Positions 12,753 to 21,663 of a stretch of DNA of 35,728 bases are shown in pieces. The position numbers and the translations under genes are program-made. Each line of letters opens with the position of its first letter. The stretch's first letter is position 1. Source of the stretch: Thermoanaerobaculum sp. (GTDB lineage Bacteria > Acidobacteriota > Thermoanaerobaculia > Multivoradales > UBA5704); NCBI GenBank assembly GCA_021154885.1, contig JAJKHS010000058.1:1-35728 (forward strand). Reading direction: 5' to 3'. The notes beneath the pieces were generated by a model. It was not told the origin of the DNA, did no database searches, and worked only from the letters and a program-made list of their open reading frames with translations.

Positions 12753-15419
12753 TCAATCTTCGAGGGAGGGGGCAGGGTGACGGCGGGAGCGGGCAAGAGT
12801 GGCCAGCGCGGTGATCGCGAGCAGGACGGCGAGACCGACCAAGGAAAAAGAGCCGAGGGTGGGGATGTCTTGGATGGAGGAGGCGATCACCTCGACCGTG
12901 GCCTCCGCGTGGTCATCCTCGGTGGGGACGTCGTTGCCGGGGGTGGAATCGACGTCGTCGGGGGAGGCCGCGGAGAGGTCCGCGACGACGGTATAGGAGC
13001 CGGCGGCGAGGGCCCCTTGCGTCCAGGAGAAAGCGACGTCGGAATGGGGAGCGAGCGTGTCGAGGGAGCACTCAAGCCCATTGCCGGCGATCGGCCGGCA
13101 TCGGGGGTCGAGCGAGGAGGGAGACGTGCCGAAGGGGGGCAGAGTGATGGTGGCGGTAAGGCGAGTGGCCGCGACATCAGAGGCGTTGGACATGGTGAGG
13201 GTGAAGGTGAAGGGATCGGGAGAGGCAAGAGACTTGACCGCGGGGTCGGCCTTGAGAGTGAGGGAGATGTCCGTCAGTTGAGCCGGAGGCTTGCTGACGA
13301 TCGTCGAGCAGTTGTTGCCTTGGGGATCGGCGTCACCGGGTGACTGGCGGGCACAAGCCGTGTTGGAGACCTGGAGCCCGGGGGGAAGCGAGTTGGCGAG
13401 CGAGACGGCGAATGTCTTGGTGATCAGGGCATTGGCGGCGACGGTGCCGAGCGGGAGCGAGCAGTGGGATCCGGGTGAGCCGTCAGGGGTGCAGCTCCAG
13501 CCGGCAGAGCTGGCCGCGGCGTCGAAGGTGGAGGAGGCCGGGACGACCTCGTCGAGCGCCACCGCGGTGGCAGCGCGGTTGCCGGAGTTGGTGAGGGAGA
13601 GGGTGTAGGTGAGCAAGGCACCCGGGGCGAGAGTACCGGAGGTGAGCGTCTTGGTGAGCGCGAGGTCGGGGTTGCCGGTTGGGGGGGTGGAGATCGTGGA
13701 GCAGTTGTTGGCAGCGGGGTCCGAGGGAAACTCGTCGTTGGCGCAGGCAGTGTTGTCAAGGGAGGTGACGCCTGGCGGCAGCGGGGTGACGACGCGGACG
13801 GCGAAGAGGCGATTGACGGTAGAGCCCGCGGGAAGGGAGCCGATGGGCAGGGTGCAGGCGGAGCCGGCGGCGGGAGAGGAGCAGGTCCAGCCGGGCGAGC
13901 TGGCGGTGGGCTCCCAGGAGGTGGCAGCGGGGACGGTCTCGGTCAAGACGGCGTTGGCGGCGCCTCGATTTCCGAGGTTCGACAGAGCGAGGTTGTAGAC
14001 GAGGACACCCCCCGGAGCGCCGGTGCCGGACATCAGGGTCTTGGCGAGAGAAACGTCGGGGGTCCCGCCAGGCGGCGTCGAGACGGACCCGCAGTTGTTG
14101 GCGTTGGGATCGGAAGGGGGAAGACCGGTCAAACAGGCGGTGTTGGCGATCGGCGCTGGATTCGGGGGAAGGGGATTGGCAACCGTCACGGCAAAGGCAT
14201 AGACGGCCGTGGCGTTGCCGGAGAGAGGTGGGGCAGAGAGGGTGCAATTCGAGCCGGCACAGGCCCAGCCGGGAGACGAGGACGCGGCAGCGAACGCGGT
14301 ATTAGGGGGGAGGGTCTCGGCGATCGAGAAGGCGAGACTCGCGCGAGCTCCGAGGTTCGAGACCTGAAGCCGGTAGACCAGGGTGGAGCCGGGATCGCCG
14401 TTGCCGCTCTGGACGGATTTGGCAAGAGAGAGATCGGGGTTCGAGCCGCCCGCCGGCGTCGACACCGACCCGCAGTTGTTGGAGGCGTCCTCCCCGGGGG
14501 TCGTCGTTGCGCTGCAGGCGGTATTGACAATCGGTGCGGGGCTGTTGGGAAAACTGGAAGCGACGAGGACGGCAAAGGTGGTGGTGTCGGTGGCGAGAGC
14601 GGGAAGGGTGCCGAGGGATCGGGTGCAGGTGGATCCTGCCGAGCCGTCGGGCGAGCAACTCCAGCCGGGCGAGGAGCCGGCGGGGTTGAAGGACGTGAGG
14701 TTGGGCACGGTCTCGGTGAGGGTGACGCCGGCGGCGTCGGTGTTGCTGTTGTTGAGGGTGGAGATAGTGTAGAGGAGAGTGGCCCCCGGGGAGCCATCGC
14801 CGGAGGTGAGGGTCTTGGTGGTGCGAAGGTCGGGCGGAGGGGGACAGGGTTGCGGAGCGGGAAAGTCCGAGGCCGTCGCGGTGAGGTCCTTGACGGTGGG
14901 CGAATCCTGGTGCGCCCCGCCGTCGACGAGGATGGGGCCGGCGGTGGTGCTGAGATAACGGCCCGCCAGGTGCAGGGTGATGGCATAGGAGTGGTTGGCA
15001 GGGTTGCCCGTAGCACTGGGATCGCAGGTGTAGGCGACGACGGCTTGGCCGTCGGCGGGATTGAGCCCGGAAAGGATGGTGGTGGAACAGACCGGGTTGG
15101 TGAACACCGGGTCGACCACGACGTTGGGAGCCTTATACGACCAGCGCACGGGTGTGTTGATCGGAATGGTGATGGTTCCCGAGTCGGGGCCCGTGGAGTT
15201 GTCCTCGGAGAGGACGGCGACGAGGTGAACGAGCTCGGCACAGTCGATCACGCCATTGCCGTTGGCGTCGTCGAAGGATTCGTAATGGAGGGTAAAAGTG
15301 AGAACGGCGCGTGAGGGCGAAACGAGGAGGACTGCGAGGAGGAGAAAGGCGAACGCCGTTCGCCTTAGCCGGGACGCTGCTACATATGTAGAACCTACAG
15401 ATGTAAAAATGCTAGACAT
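12753..15419 (-). CDS. DUF11-repeat surface protein with IPTL-CTERM sorting tail
   Basis: An 888-residue secreted protein. It starts at ATG 15419 (AAGGAG nine bases upstream), with a signal peptide (RLRRTAFAFLLLAVLLV, cut near PSRA). The N-terminal ~180 residues form a unique domain (YESFDDANGNGVIDCAELVH resembles a dockerin-like or EF-hand loop). About five DUF11 beta-sandwich units follow, each opening with a DLxLxKTLxSG motif and carrying SSPGWxC and CGSVSTP or CSTISTP, a disulphide-rich stalk architecture. The C-terminus IPTLGSFSLVGLAVLLAITA followed by RSRR is an IPTL-CTERM signal, normally recognised by an exosortase (XrtH type) that anchors the protein outside. It lies 46 bases after parB in the transfer-element operon, so the element probably displays it on its host: an adhesin for mating pairs or an exclusion factor are options. 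A TACATATGTA palindrome lies inside codons 10-13. Confidence 0.88.
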   Translation of the reverse strand: MSSIFTSVGSTYVAASRLRRTAFAFLLLAVLLVSPSRAVLTFTLHYESFDDANGNGVIDCAELVHLVAVLSEDNSTGPDSGTITIPINTPVRWSYKAPNVVVDPVFTNPVCSTTILSGLNPADGQAVVAYTCDPSATGNPANHSYAITLHLAGRYLSTTAGPILVDGGAHQDSPTVKDLTATASDFPAPQPCPPPPDLRTTKTLTSGDGSPGATLLYTISTLNNSNTDAAGVTLTETVPNLTSFNPAGSSPGWSCSPDGSAGSTCTRSLGTLPALATDTTTFAVLVASSFPNSPAPIVNTACSATTTPGEDASNNCGSVSTPAGGSNPDLSLAKSVQSGNGDPGSTLVYRLQVSNLGARASLAFSIAETLPPNTAFAAASSSPGWACAGSNCTLSAPPLSGNATAVYAFAVTVANPLPPNPAPIANTACLTGLPPSDPNANNCGSVSTPPGGTPDVSLAKTLMSGTGAPGGVLVYNLALSNLGNRGAANAVLTETVPAATSWEPTASSPGWTCSSPAAGSACTLPIGSLPAGSTVNRLFAVRVVTPLPPGVTSLDNTACANDEFPSDPAANNCSTISTPPTGNPDLALTKTLTSGTLAPGALLTYTLSLTNSGNRAATAVALDEVVPASSTFDAAASSAGWSCTPDGSPGSHCSLPLGTVAANALITKTFAVSLANSLPPGLQVSNTACARQSPGDADPQGNNCSTIVSKPPAQLTDISLTLKADPAVKSLASPDPFTFTLTMSNASDVAATRLTATITLPPFGTSPSSLDPRCRPIAGNGLECSLDTLAPHSDVAFSWTQGALAAGSYTVVADLSAASPDDVDSTPGNDVPTEDDHAEATVEVIASSIQDIPTLGSFSLVGLAVLLAITALATLARSRRHPAPSLED
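15348..15364. repeat. Dispersed palindrome GGCGAACG-N-CGTTCGCC (DUF11 gene copy)
   Basis: Exact 17-base copy inside the signal-peptide codons of the DUF11 gene, where it is read RRTAFA. Its flanks extend the symmetry by two more bases on each side. Confidence 0.8.
15381..15405. promoter_or_regulatory. Two TACATATGTA-like palindromes inside the DUF11 gene start
   Basis: TACATATGTA (15381-15390) and TACAGATGTA (15396-15405, one mismatch) lie side by side within codons 5-13 of the DUF11 gene. If the operator regulator binds here it would act as a roadblock to transcription coming from parB, or control an internal promoter. Confidence 0.6.
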
Positions 15420-15465
15420 GCTGAAGATCTCCTTAAGTTCGAAGGGTTCGGTGAGGAGCCGTGTT

Positions 15466-16353
15466 TTAGGCCTGGCGCTCGGGAGCGAGACGCGCAAGCA
15501 GATCGGTGACAGCTTGGACGAGAGAGGCGTCGTCGAGCTCGCCGGCGGCCTCTTCGTGGTGGAGGAGGAGGGCCTCAAGGTGCCGGCGGGGCAGAATCAG
15601 GGTAAGAACGGGCGAGGGGCCGGGCGTGGGAGCCGGGGGAGGGATAGCGGCAGGATGAGTCCTCGCCTGGGTAGCACGCTGGCGGAGTCGCTCGGCGGTC
15701 TGACGGGACACGGGTAGCTGAGCGGCCGCGGCACGAGCCAAGAGCGGCTCCCGCTCCTCCTTGGGCACGGAGCGAAGCGCGAGCGCGGTCTCGAGGTCGG
15801 GAACCAGCCCAGCCTTGGCAGCGGCGAGGATGTCAGCGGGGAGCTTCTTGACCGCAAAATACTTGGACATTACCGCATCGGTAAGCCCGAACTTTTGGGC
15901 CACTTCGCGTTGGCTGAGGCCGGCCTCGGCAGCGATGCGCTGAAAGGCGTCTGCTTTCTCAAGAAACGTGAGGTCGACCCGGAAAAGGTTCTCGGTGAGA
16001 GCGAGGACTTGGCGGTCGACCGGGCTGAGATCAGGGGAGATGATGGCCGGGATTTCGGACAAGCCGGCCTCACGCGCGGCGCGCAGGCGGCGCTCGCCTG
16101 CGATGAGCGTCCATCGCTCGCCAGAGGGTTGGACGTGGATGGGGACGGCAACGGTACGGGTGGCCCTGATGTTGGAGACGAGCTCCTGGAACTGGGGATC
16201 GGCGAGGGCCGCGGCGAGGTCTTGGGCGAACGTCTGGCGGGGCTGATCCGGATCGGGATCGATGTCGGCGATGGGGAGCAGCCGAAAGGGGGATTGGGGG
16301 TCATGGAAACCCCCGAGAGAGGCGGCGAGCTGCTGCATGCTAGAGGTCGCCAT
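15466..16353 (-). CDS. parB: ParB-family partition protein
   Basis: A 295-residue ParB/Spo0J-like protein that would bind centromere sites and work with the adjacent ParA to segregate or stabilise the element. The N-terminal ParB domain is at about residues 25-125, with LIAGERRLRAAREAGLSEIP (the GERR-like nucleotide-binding motif), then ALTENLFRVDLTFLEKADAF. A helix-turn-helix follows (LSQREVAQKFGLTDAVMSKY) and then an alanine/proline-rich linker and helical C-terminus. ATG 16353 overlaps the parA end by 14 bases; ATG 16338 is an alternative. Its binding site is not known, but palindromes at 28434-28538 or the dispersed GGCGAACG-N-CGTTCGCC are candidates. Confidence 0.9.
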   Translation of the reverse strand: MATSSMQQLAASLGGFHDPQSPFRLLPIADIDPDPDQPRQTFAQDLAAALADPQFQELVSNIRATRTVAVPIHVQPSGERWTLIAGERRLRAAREAGLSEIPAIISPDLSPVDRQVLALTENLFRVDLTFLEKADAFQRIAAEAGLSQREVAQKFGLTDAVMSKYFAVKKLPADILAAAKAGLVPDLETALALRSVPKEEREPLLARAAAAQLPVSRQTAERLRQRATQARTHPAAIPPPAPTPGPSPVLTLILPRRHLEALLLHHEEAAGELDDASLVQAVTDLLARLAPERQA

Positions 16354-17131
16354 AGACCGCCTCACAGAAAGCAAGCCACTCAGCCCGGACGGGGCGGGGG
16401 CTCCTGCCATAGGCCCAAACGGGTTTACGGCGGCCGATCGCTTCGGCGACGGGCACGCGCTCGGAAAGGAGTGGCCGGAGAAGGAGGGAGGGCGAATCGG
16501 CTGCGAGTTGTTCTTCGAGCTGCTGGACGATGAGGTTCTGGTACTTTGAACGGATTTTGAAGCGGTTGATCGCCGCCCTGTAAACGAGACCGGAATTCTC
16601 GCGCTTAGCGAGACGGATGCTTTTCAAGAGAGCGGCAAGTCCCGAGACAGAGAACTCATCAGCCTCCATCGGGACGACAACGAGGTCGGCCCAGAAGAGA
16701 GGGGCGAGCTGTCGACTGCTGACGCTGGGAGCGGTGTCGACGAAGATGACATCGAAGGGTAGGGACCGGACGACGGCGGCAGTGGCGCGGATGTTGGGGA
16801 GGGCGAGACTTTGCTCGACGGCGTCGAGATGTTGATGGCCGTGAAGCAGTTGAAGGCGGGGGGTAATCGCCGTCATGGCGGCGAGTGGGGAGGGGGAAGG
16901 GGTGGGGGAGGAGGGGTCAGGAAAAAGGCTGGCGGAGCCTCCTTGCTGGTTGAGGAGGGCAAAGTCACCGGTCAAAGCCAACGTCAGGTTGCCTTGGGGG
17001 TCCAGGTCGATGGCGAGAACGGTGCGCTCCTCGCGCAACGCATAGTGGATGAGGTGGTAGGCGATGGTCGTCTTACCGACGCCGCCTTTCTGATTGAGCA
17101 TGGCGATGACCTTAGTTTGAGTTGAGGTCAT
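16340..17131 (-). CDS. parA: ParA-family partition ATPase
   Basis: A 263-residue Walker-type ATPase. KVIAMLNQKGGVGKTTIAYH at residues 7-26 holds the deviant Walker A (KGGVGKTT). LAIDLDPQGNLTLAL is motif A', and FDVIFVDTAPSVSSRQL is Walker B. Its length fits the small ParA (type Ib-like) group without an N-terminal DNA-binding domain. It would drive ATP-dependent positioning of the element DNA with ParB. Its ATG overlaps the trbI stop as ATGA, so partition is expressed as the tail of the type IV secretion operon, which ties element stability to transfer expression. Confidence 0.93.
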   Translation of the reverse strand: MTSTQTKVIAMLNQKGGVGKTTIAYHLIHYALREERTVLAIDLDPQGNLTLALTGDFALLNQQGGSASLFPDPSSPTPSPSPLAAMTAITPRLQLLHGHQHLDAVEQSLALPNIRATAAVVRSLPFDVIFVDTAPSVSSRQLAPLFWADLVVVPMEADEFSVSGLAALLKSIRLAKRENSGLVYRAAINRFKIRSKYQNLIVQQLEEQLAADSPSLLLRPLLSERVPVAEAIGRRKPVWAYGRSPRPVRAEWLAFCEAVYGDL

Positions 17132-18405
17132 CGACGGCTCCTTGCAAGGGTCATAGCCGGAAAGAGGATATCCGAAGTGACTTGGAGGGTAAAGGTCGTG
17201 CCGGCCGGAGCCGAGATGGTGGGAGGGACCTTGAGGGCACGATCGACGAGGCCGGTCGAGACGTCGCCGAGCTGCTGGCCCAGGGAGCCGGCGGCGACCT
17301 CGCGGGGGGTGGTGGGCCTGAGCCCGAGTGACTGGGTGGGGGAGTTCTGGGGTTGGCTGAGCTGAACCCCGGCGGAGATGAGGGAGAGAAGAACGGCGGA
17401 GCTGAAGAGCTTGACGGTGTGGTTGTTGACCTGGCCGGTGAGGCCGGTGGCGCCGGCGCGGTCGGCTCCGGGAAGGTCGGGCAGACGGTAATGGCGCCCG
17501 CCGGGAAGAAGAAGGTCGGTCCAGAGGACCTCGAGGCGGCTCTGTCCGAACTGGGGCGTGGCGGAGATCTCGCCGACGAGGCGGGAGGCCTGGGGTATGA
17601 GAACGGTGGTGGCGGTGGCGGTGTCGTAGACGTCACGGCGGACGAGAGCGGTGACTTGTCCTCGGAGATCGCTGTTGATGCTGGTCTCGAGGATCGCGGG
17701 GATGATGGCACCCTTGCGCAGGACGCGGACGTCGCCGGAGTCGGAAACGAGGCTCAGGGTGGCGGCGATACGGGGAGAGGTCGAGCGTCGGGGGCGATCA
17801 AGGGCAGGAGGGGTCTCAGTGCCGGGGGGCCGCGACAGCGCGAGGCTCTCAGCCAGGGCCGAGAAATCGAGAGGAGGGGAGGGGGAGGTGGTTGGGCGTT
17901 GCCGCTCTTCGCCCGCGGCGCCCGCGGCAACGGGTTCTGCGGCTTGATCCTTGTCCTTGAGGCCAGGCGGCGACAGAGAGGAGCGCAGGGATTGCACAAG
18001 GGAGTCGGCGGCAACCGGGGCTGAGGGGCGGGCAGGAGCCTCCAGGTCGCGGAAGCGCTGCAGGTCCTCGGGGGAGGGTGGGGTAAGGGAGCTGTCGTCG
18101 AGCTCAGGCCGAGGGGGTGGTACGTAGGCCGTGGGCGGGGGTGGAGGCAGGGCTTGGCTGCGGCTTTGGTTGAGGAAGGCATCGAGTTGTTGCCTCTGGG
18201 TGTCTTCGGCCTCCTGGGGCACAGGCGGCTTGGCCGCCGGGAGCGCTTGGGGCTTGGGAGTGAAATAGGCGGTTGCAAGCAGCAGGAGGCCGAGAGCGAG
18301 GAGGGCGGCCAAGCCGGCATTGCGGCTGACTCGTCGCACCGGGGGCATGGTCGGGGCCTCGACCGGGCGCGGAGAGGGTCTGGTGGCAGGAGTCTCAGGT
18401 TCCAT
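17128..18405 (-). CDS. trbI: TrbI/VirB10-like type IV secretion protein
   Basis: A 425-residue bitopic inner-membrane protein bridging to the outer membrane. It starts at ATG 18405, giving a short cytoplasmic N-terminus, one membrane helix (NAGLAALLALGLLLLATAYF) and a long proline-rich periplasmic linker (PPVPQEAEDTQRQQL, PPPPPTAYVPPP). The conserved VirB10 beta-barrel domain runs from about 240: VLRKGAIIPAILETSINSDL, LIPQASRLVGEIS and LEVLWTDLLLPGGRHYRLPD. The open frame continues upstream, but that part overlaps trbG and is not coding. Starts 11 bases after the trbG stop and ends in an ATGA overlap with parA. Confidence 0.9.
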   Translation of the reverse strand: MEPETPATRPSPRPVEAPTMPPVRRVSRNAGLAALLALGLLLLATAYFTPKPQALPAAKPPVPQEAEDTQRQQLDAFLNQSRSQALPPPPPTAYVPPPRPELDDSSLTPPSPEDLQRFRDLEAPARPSAPVAADSLVQSLRSSLSPPGLKDKDQAAEPVAAGAAGEERQRPTTSPSPPLDFSALAESLALSRPPGTETPPALDRPRRSTSPRIAATLSLVSDSGDVRVLRKGAIIPAILETSINSDLRGQVTALVRRDVYDTATATTVLIPQASRLVGEISATPQFGQSRLEVLWTDLLLPGGRHYRLPDLPGADRAGATGLTGQVNNHTVKLFSSAVLLSLISAGVQLSQPQNSPTQSLGLRPTTPREVAAGSLGQQLGDVSTGLVDRALKVPPTISAPAGTTFTLQVTSDILFPAMTLARSRR

Positions 18406-18416
18406 GGCGGTCTCTC

Positions 18417-19367
18417 TTAGTGGGCGCCGCGGTAGATGTCGATGGCGGCGTCTTTGCGGCCGTCGCGGATGAGGAGGCGAAGGTGAGGGTAGGTGCCGTC
18501 GACGAGGTAGTAAAGGCCGTCGTCGGTGGCGCGGTAGTTGAGCAACTCGGCCTGGCCTTGAGGCGAGATGGCAAGAAGGGTCGGGGCCTCGGAAGGCCTG
18601 CCGGGGCGGAACTGGATATAGGTGCGCTTGGCGTCGTCGAGGACGCGCAGGGGCATCCAGGAGAGGCGGGGGTCGCCGGCCAGGCGGTAGTCGAGGTGAA
18701 GGCTGGCCAGGGGGATGGTGGCGACCGAGCGCCGCGCCTCTAGGAGACGGTCGGTTGCGGCGCGCTCTTCGTCGAGGAGCTGGTCGGCGGGATAGCTGAA
18801 GGCGAGGCGGGTGTAGTGGAAGGCGTCCTTCTCGGTCGTCGCTTTGGGGGGGGCGACGAGGCTGACGTTGTAGGTGCGGCGGTTGGTGCCGATGAGGAGA
18901 TTGGTGCCGATACCCCACTCCGTGGGTTTGACCACCAGGTGAATGGCATCCGGGTCGCCGGCGCTGAAGCGCTCGAACAGCCAGCGCTCGCTGTCGCCTA
19001 CCGCGTAGCCCTTGACGATCTCTCCTGGCTGGAGCTCGATGTCGCAGGCTCGAAGCGGGGCGCAGTTGAGGATCGGTTGTGTCGAGCCGAAGGGGACCCG
19101 CAAGACACTCGCGTCGTAGAAGACGCGCGGCGCGGGGGCGGAGCTGGGAACAGGCCGGGATGGGGGGGGCGGGGCCGGCGCGGGCTCGGCGAGGCCCGCA
19201 GGGGCCGGGGAGTCCGCGGCCGGGGTCGGGTCGACGACGGGCGGCGTGCGGTCCGCCTGGGCCTTGAGCTCGTCGAGGAGCAGGGAGGGGTTCGGGGTGG
19301 GCTGCGGCCAAGCGCGCAGAGGCAGAAAGACGAGGGCAATCAGAAGGCGAAGAACGGTTCGTCTCAT
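18417..19367 (-). CDS. trbG: TrbG/VirB9-like type IV secretion protein
   Basis: A 316-residue periplasmic/outer-membrane-complex subunit. ATG 19367 with AAGGAG five bases upstream gives a signal peptide (MRRTVLRLLIALVFLPLRAW). A proline-rich segment follows, then the VirB9 beta-sandwich domains: LRACDIELQPGEIVKGYAVG, WLFERFSAGDPDAIHLVVKP and TNLLIGTNRRTYNVSLVA. The C-terminal domain (LDYRLAGDPRLSWMPLRVLD, then TYIQFRPGRP) contacts the VirB7/VirB10 outer ring. Follows trbF by 22 bases in the trb operon. Confidence 0.9.
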   Translation of the reverse strand: MRRTVLRLLIALVFLPLRAWPQPTPNPSLLLDELKAQADRTPPVVDPTPAADSPAPAGLAEPAPAPPPPSRPVPSSAPAPRVFYDASVLRVPFGSTQPILNCAPLRACDIELQPGEIVKGYAVGDSERWLFERFSAGDPDAIHLVVKPTEWGIGTNLLIGTNRRTYNVSLVAPPKATTEKDAFHYTRLAFSYPADQLLDEERAATDRLLEARRSVATIPLASLHLDYRLAGDPRLSWMPLRVLDDAKRTYIQFRPGRPSEAPTLLAISPQGQAELLNYRATDDGLYYLVDGTYPHLRLLIRDGRKDAAIDIYRGAH

Positions 19368-19389
19368 AGCGTCTCCTTGGGGTAAAGGA

Positions 19390-20037
19390 TCAGGGATTGG
19401 TGAGAATCCTTGACCAGTCGATGGTCGTGACGAGAATGCCTGTGGGGTTGCGGGCGATTTGGTCAAGCTCGCGCGGGGTGGTGTGAGTTGTGGTTAAGAC
19501 GGCGCGCCACTCGCTGGGCGTGGTCGTGGCTCCCGCGCCGATCGGGCGCTTGGTCTCGGTCCATTGAACTTGCCAGAGAGAAGGGCCGAGCTTCAAAACG
19601 GAGTTGACTTGGACACTCACGGAATAGTCCTTGGCGATCTTGAAGGGGTTGGCTTCGGTGAGATGGGCGCTGACGCGGGCGCGAGCCTCGCCGGTGAGGA
19701 AGGCGTAGGCCTCTAGAGCGGCTTGAGTCTGCGCGCCAGGGTCGGTGTAGACGCTCCTGACGTTCTGGACGAGCTTGGACAGGCTGGTGCGGTAGACGGC
19801 GAGGCTCGGTTCGGCGAGCTCGCCGGCCAGACCGAGGGGATAGGCCTGGCCAAGCTTGTCGACCTGGACGAGGTAAGGGACGTATTTCGAGCGGGCGCCG
19901 AAGTAAACGACGGCGGCGGTGAGCAGCAGGTTGAGGGTAAGCAGGAGGAGAGAGGTAAGCCGCCAGTTGCGGGCAGCCGTTGAGAGACGGCCGAGCCGGT
20001 TGTCCCACTCGTCTCTGGCGAACTGGAAATCGCTCAC
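19390..20037 (-). CDS. trbF: TrbF/VirB8-like type IV secretion protein
   Basis: A 215-residue inner-membrane protein with a short cytoplasmic N-terminus (SDFQFARDEWDNRLGRLS), one membrane helix (LTSLLLLTLNLLLTAAVVYF) and a VirB8-fold periplasmic domain (YVPYLVQVDKLGQAYPLG; VNSVLKLGPSLWQVQWTET; PTGILVTTIDWSRIL). GTG 20037, just after the trbL stop, is preferred; the longer frame to 20148 would overlap trbL by over 100 bases. It would nucleate assembly of the channel and contact TrbI, TrbG and TrbL. Confidence 0.9.
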   Translation of the reverse strand: MSDFQFARDEWDNRLGRLSTAARNWRLTSLLLLTLNLLLTAAVVYFGARSKYVPYLVQVDKLGQAYPLGLAGELAEPSLAVYRTSLSKLVQNVRSVYTDPGAQTQAALEAYAFLTGEARARVSAHLTEANPFKIAKDYSVSVQVNSVLKLGPSLWQVQWTETKRPIGAGATTTPSEWRAVLTTTHTTPRELDQIARNPTGILVTTIDWSRILTNP

Positions 20038-20041
20038 GGGT

Positions 20042-20854
20042 TCAGTTGTCTCCGACAGTCGGGGTAAGGCCAAAGCGGATTGACGGGGGAACGACGGCGT
20101 GGGCGATCTTCCCTGGAATGGTCCAGATGAGAATGACAAGGGAGACAAGACTCATGGCAAACACCAGGAGATCAGGGGGAGTCATGAGAGAGTCGCCGAC
20201 CTGGATGCTCCACGCGGTGGCAAGGTTCAAGATCGTGCCGGCGAGCAGATACATGGTGAAGAGCTTGACGGCGGTGCGAAAGACGTAGCCAAGAGCGCCC
20301 TCGGCGAGGGCGTGGGTCCAGCGAGTGGCCGCGAAGGGTAAGAGAAAAACGATGGCGCCAATAGCAATCAGGCTTTCGGTGAGGACCAGGGTCATGGCGC
20401 CGGCGATGAGGGCAAAGGCGACGATGGTGAAGGTGATGGTGAAAAACGCGATGGTGCGGGAGATCGGGTCAACCAAGAGGCCGGAGCCCAGCATTTTGGC
20501 GGTGAGGCGTAGGCCGGAGGCAGCGCCGGCGCGAAGGAAGGCGCTGGGGGCGAGGGCGGTGATGCCGACGGCGTTGCCGCCGGCGCGTTGGAAGGACGCG
20601 ATGATGAAGGGAAGAAGGGCCGAGGAGTAGCGGATGAGCCAGAAACAGAACGCGAGGTAAACGAGCTTACGGATCAAAAGCTCCGGCAGGTGGGTGATGG
20701 ACTGGTTGGAGCTGAGCTGATAGCGGATGGCAGTCCAGACCAGCTCCAACCCGGCGAGGAGCAGGAACAGAGCCTGGGCATAGGGCACCAGGATCGCCTG
20801 CCATGTTTGGGAGGCGTTGGTGAACTGGGTGAGAAGATCGGTGAGGAGGTTCAT
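20042..20854 (-). CDS. trbL: TrbL/VirB6-like polytopic membrane protein
   Basis: A 270-residue inner-membrane channel component with six or so hydrophobic segments (YAQALFLLLAGLELVWTAI; IRKLVYLAFCFWLIRYSSAL; TIAFFTITFTIVAFALIAGA; ESLIAIGAIVFLLPFA; LFTMYLLAGTILNLATA; LLVFAMSLVSLVILIWTI). It is shorter than IncP TrbL, lacking the long C-terminal tail. Its ATG overlaps the trbJ stop (ATGA) and GTG of trbF follows five bases after its own stop. Confidence 0.9.
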   Translation of the reverse strand: MNLLTDLLTQFTNASQTWQAILVPYAQALFLLLAGLELVWTAIRYQLSSNQSITHLPELLIRKLVYLAFCFWLIRYSSALLPFIIASFQRAGGNAVGITALAPSAFLRAGAASGLRLTAKMLGSGLLVDPISRTIAFFTITFTIVAFALIAGAMTLVLTESLIAIGAIVFLLPFAATRWTHALAEGALGYVFRTAVKLFTMYLLAGTILNLATAWSIQVGDSLMTPPDLLVFAMSLVSLVILIWTIPGKIAHAVVPPSIRFGLTPTVGDN

Positions 20855-21663
20855 GGCAGGCTTGGGAGGAGGTAGCCGGTGGGGAGGCCGGTAAAGCGGT
20901 CGCGCGCGTCGGGCAGGGGACTGGGCAGGGGAGCGCTCAACAGCCAGGCCTCGCGCGCGGCGGTGCCCGACTCTTCGCGCTGAGTCTGCTGCGACAGGAA
21001 GAGGGCAAAGGAGTTGGCAGTAAGAGAGGTCGTCATCACGAGCTTGGTGAGCTCGTAGCCGGCCGCCAGGTGGTACATGTTGGCGACCTCGAGCTGAGTC
21101 TGCGGGGAATCGCTGTTGCGGGCGCGTTCTGCAAGCTGCGCGAGTACGACCTGGCTGTGGGTCTGATTCTCAGAGAGACGGTTCAGAGCTTTGAGATGAG
21201 CGCCCATGGTGCGCCGGATCCGCTCCTGTCGGGCTTTCTCCTCGGCGACCCACTGCTGGGGAGGCACGAGTCCGGGAAACGATTCGGCCCAGCGACGATA
21301 GATGTCAACAGTGAGATAGCCAAGGCTGTCAAGCTGGTTGAAAAGGGAGTCGATCTGGCCCATGGCGCCGTTGAGGGTTGTGAAGTCGCCGTCTCGGCCC
21401 CAGGACTTGAGCGCCTTGACCTGGAGCACGATCTGCTGAGCCTGGTTGTAGATCATCTGCACGCGTTGGTATTGGGCATATTCGATCTTGGCATGGGCCC
21501 AGAGATCACTGGCATATTGCCAGACCCACTTGAGAAACTGCAGGGCATATTCGATGTAGTCCCACACGGGAATAGTGGCATGGGCTGAGGTGGGGGCTCC
21601 CACCAGCATGGTGAGAAGGATGAGGAGCACGACGAGGAATCGAGTAGCAACGCTGGGGTTCAT
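20851..21663 (-). CDS. trbJ: TrbJ/VirB5-like minor pilus protein
   Basis: A 270-residue secreted protein. A clear signal peptide (RFLVVLLILLTMLVG, cut near TSAHA) leads into an almost all-helical body, as in VirB5/TrbJ: IEYAQYQRVQMIYNQAQQIV, LNGAMGQIDSLFNQLDSLGY and AHLKALNRLSENQTHSQVVL. Family members sit at the pilus tip and, in IncP, TrbJ takes part in mating and phage reception. It overlaps the trbE stop by one base. Confidence 0.88.
   Translation of the reverse strand: MNPSVATRFLVVLLILLTMLVGAPTSAHATIPVWDYIEYALQFLKWVWQYASDLWAHAKIEYAQYQRVQMIYNQAQQIVLQVKALKSWGRDGDFTTLNGAMGQIDSLFNQLDSLGYLTVDIYRRWAESFPGLVPPQQWVAEEKARQERIRRTMGAHLKALNRLSENQTHSQVVLAQLAERARNSDSPQTQLEVANMYHLAAGYELTKLVMTTSLTANSFALFLSQQTQREESGTAAREAWLLSAPLPSPLPDARDRFTGLPTGYLLPSLP

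Noticed and set aside
18406-19311. Long N-terminal extension of TrbI
   Set aside because: Arginine/proline-rich shadow of trbG; the VirB10-type layout begins at 18405.
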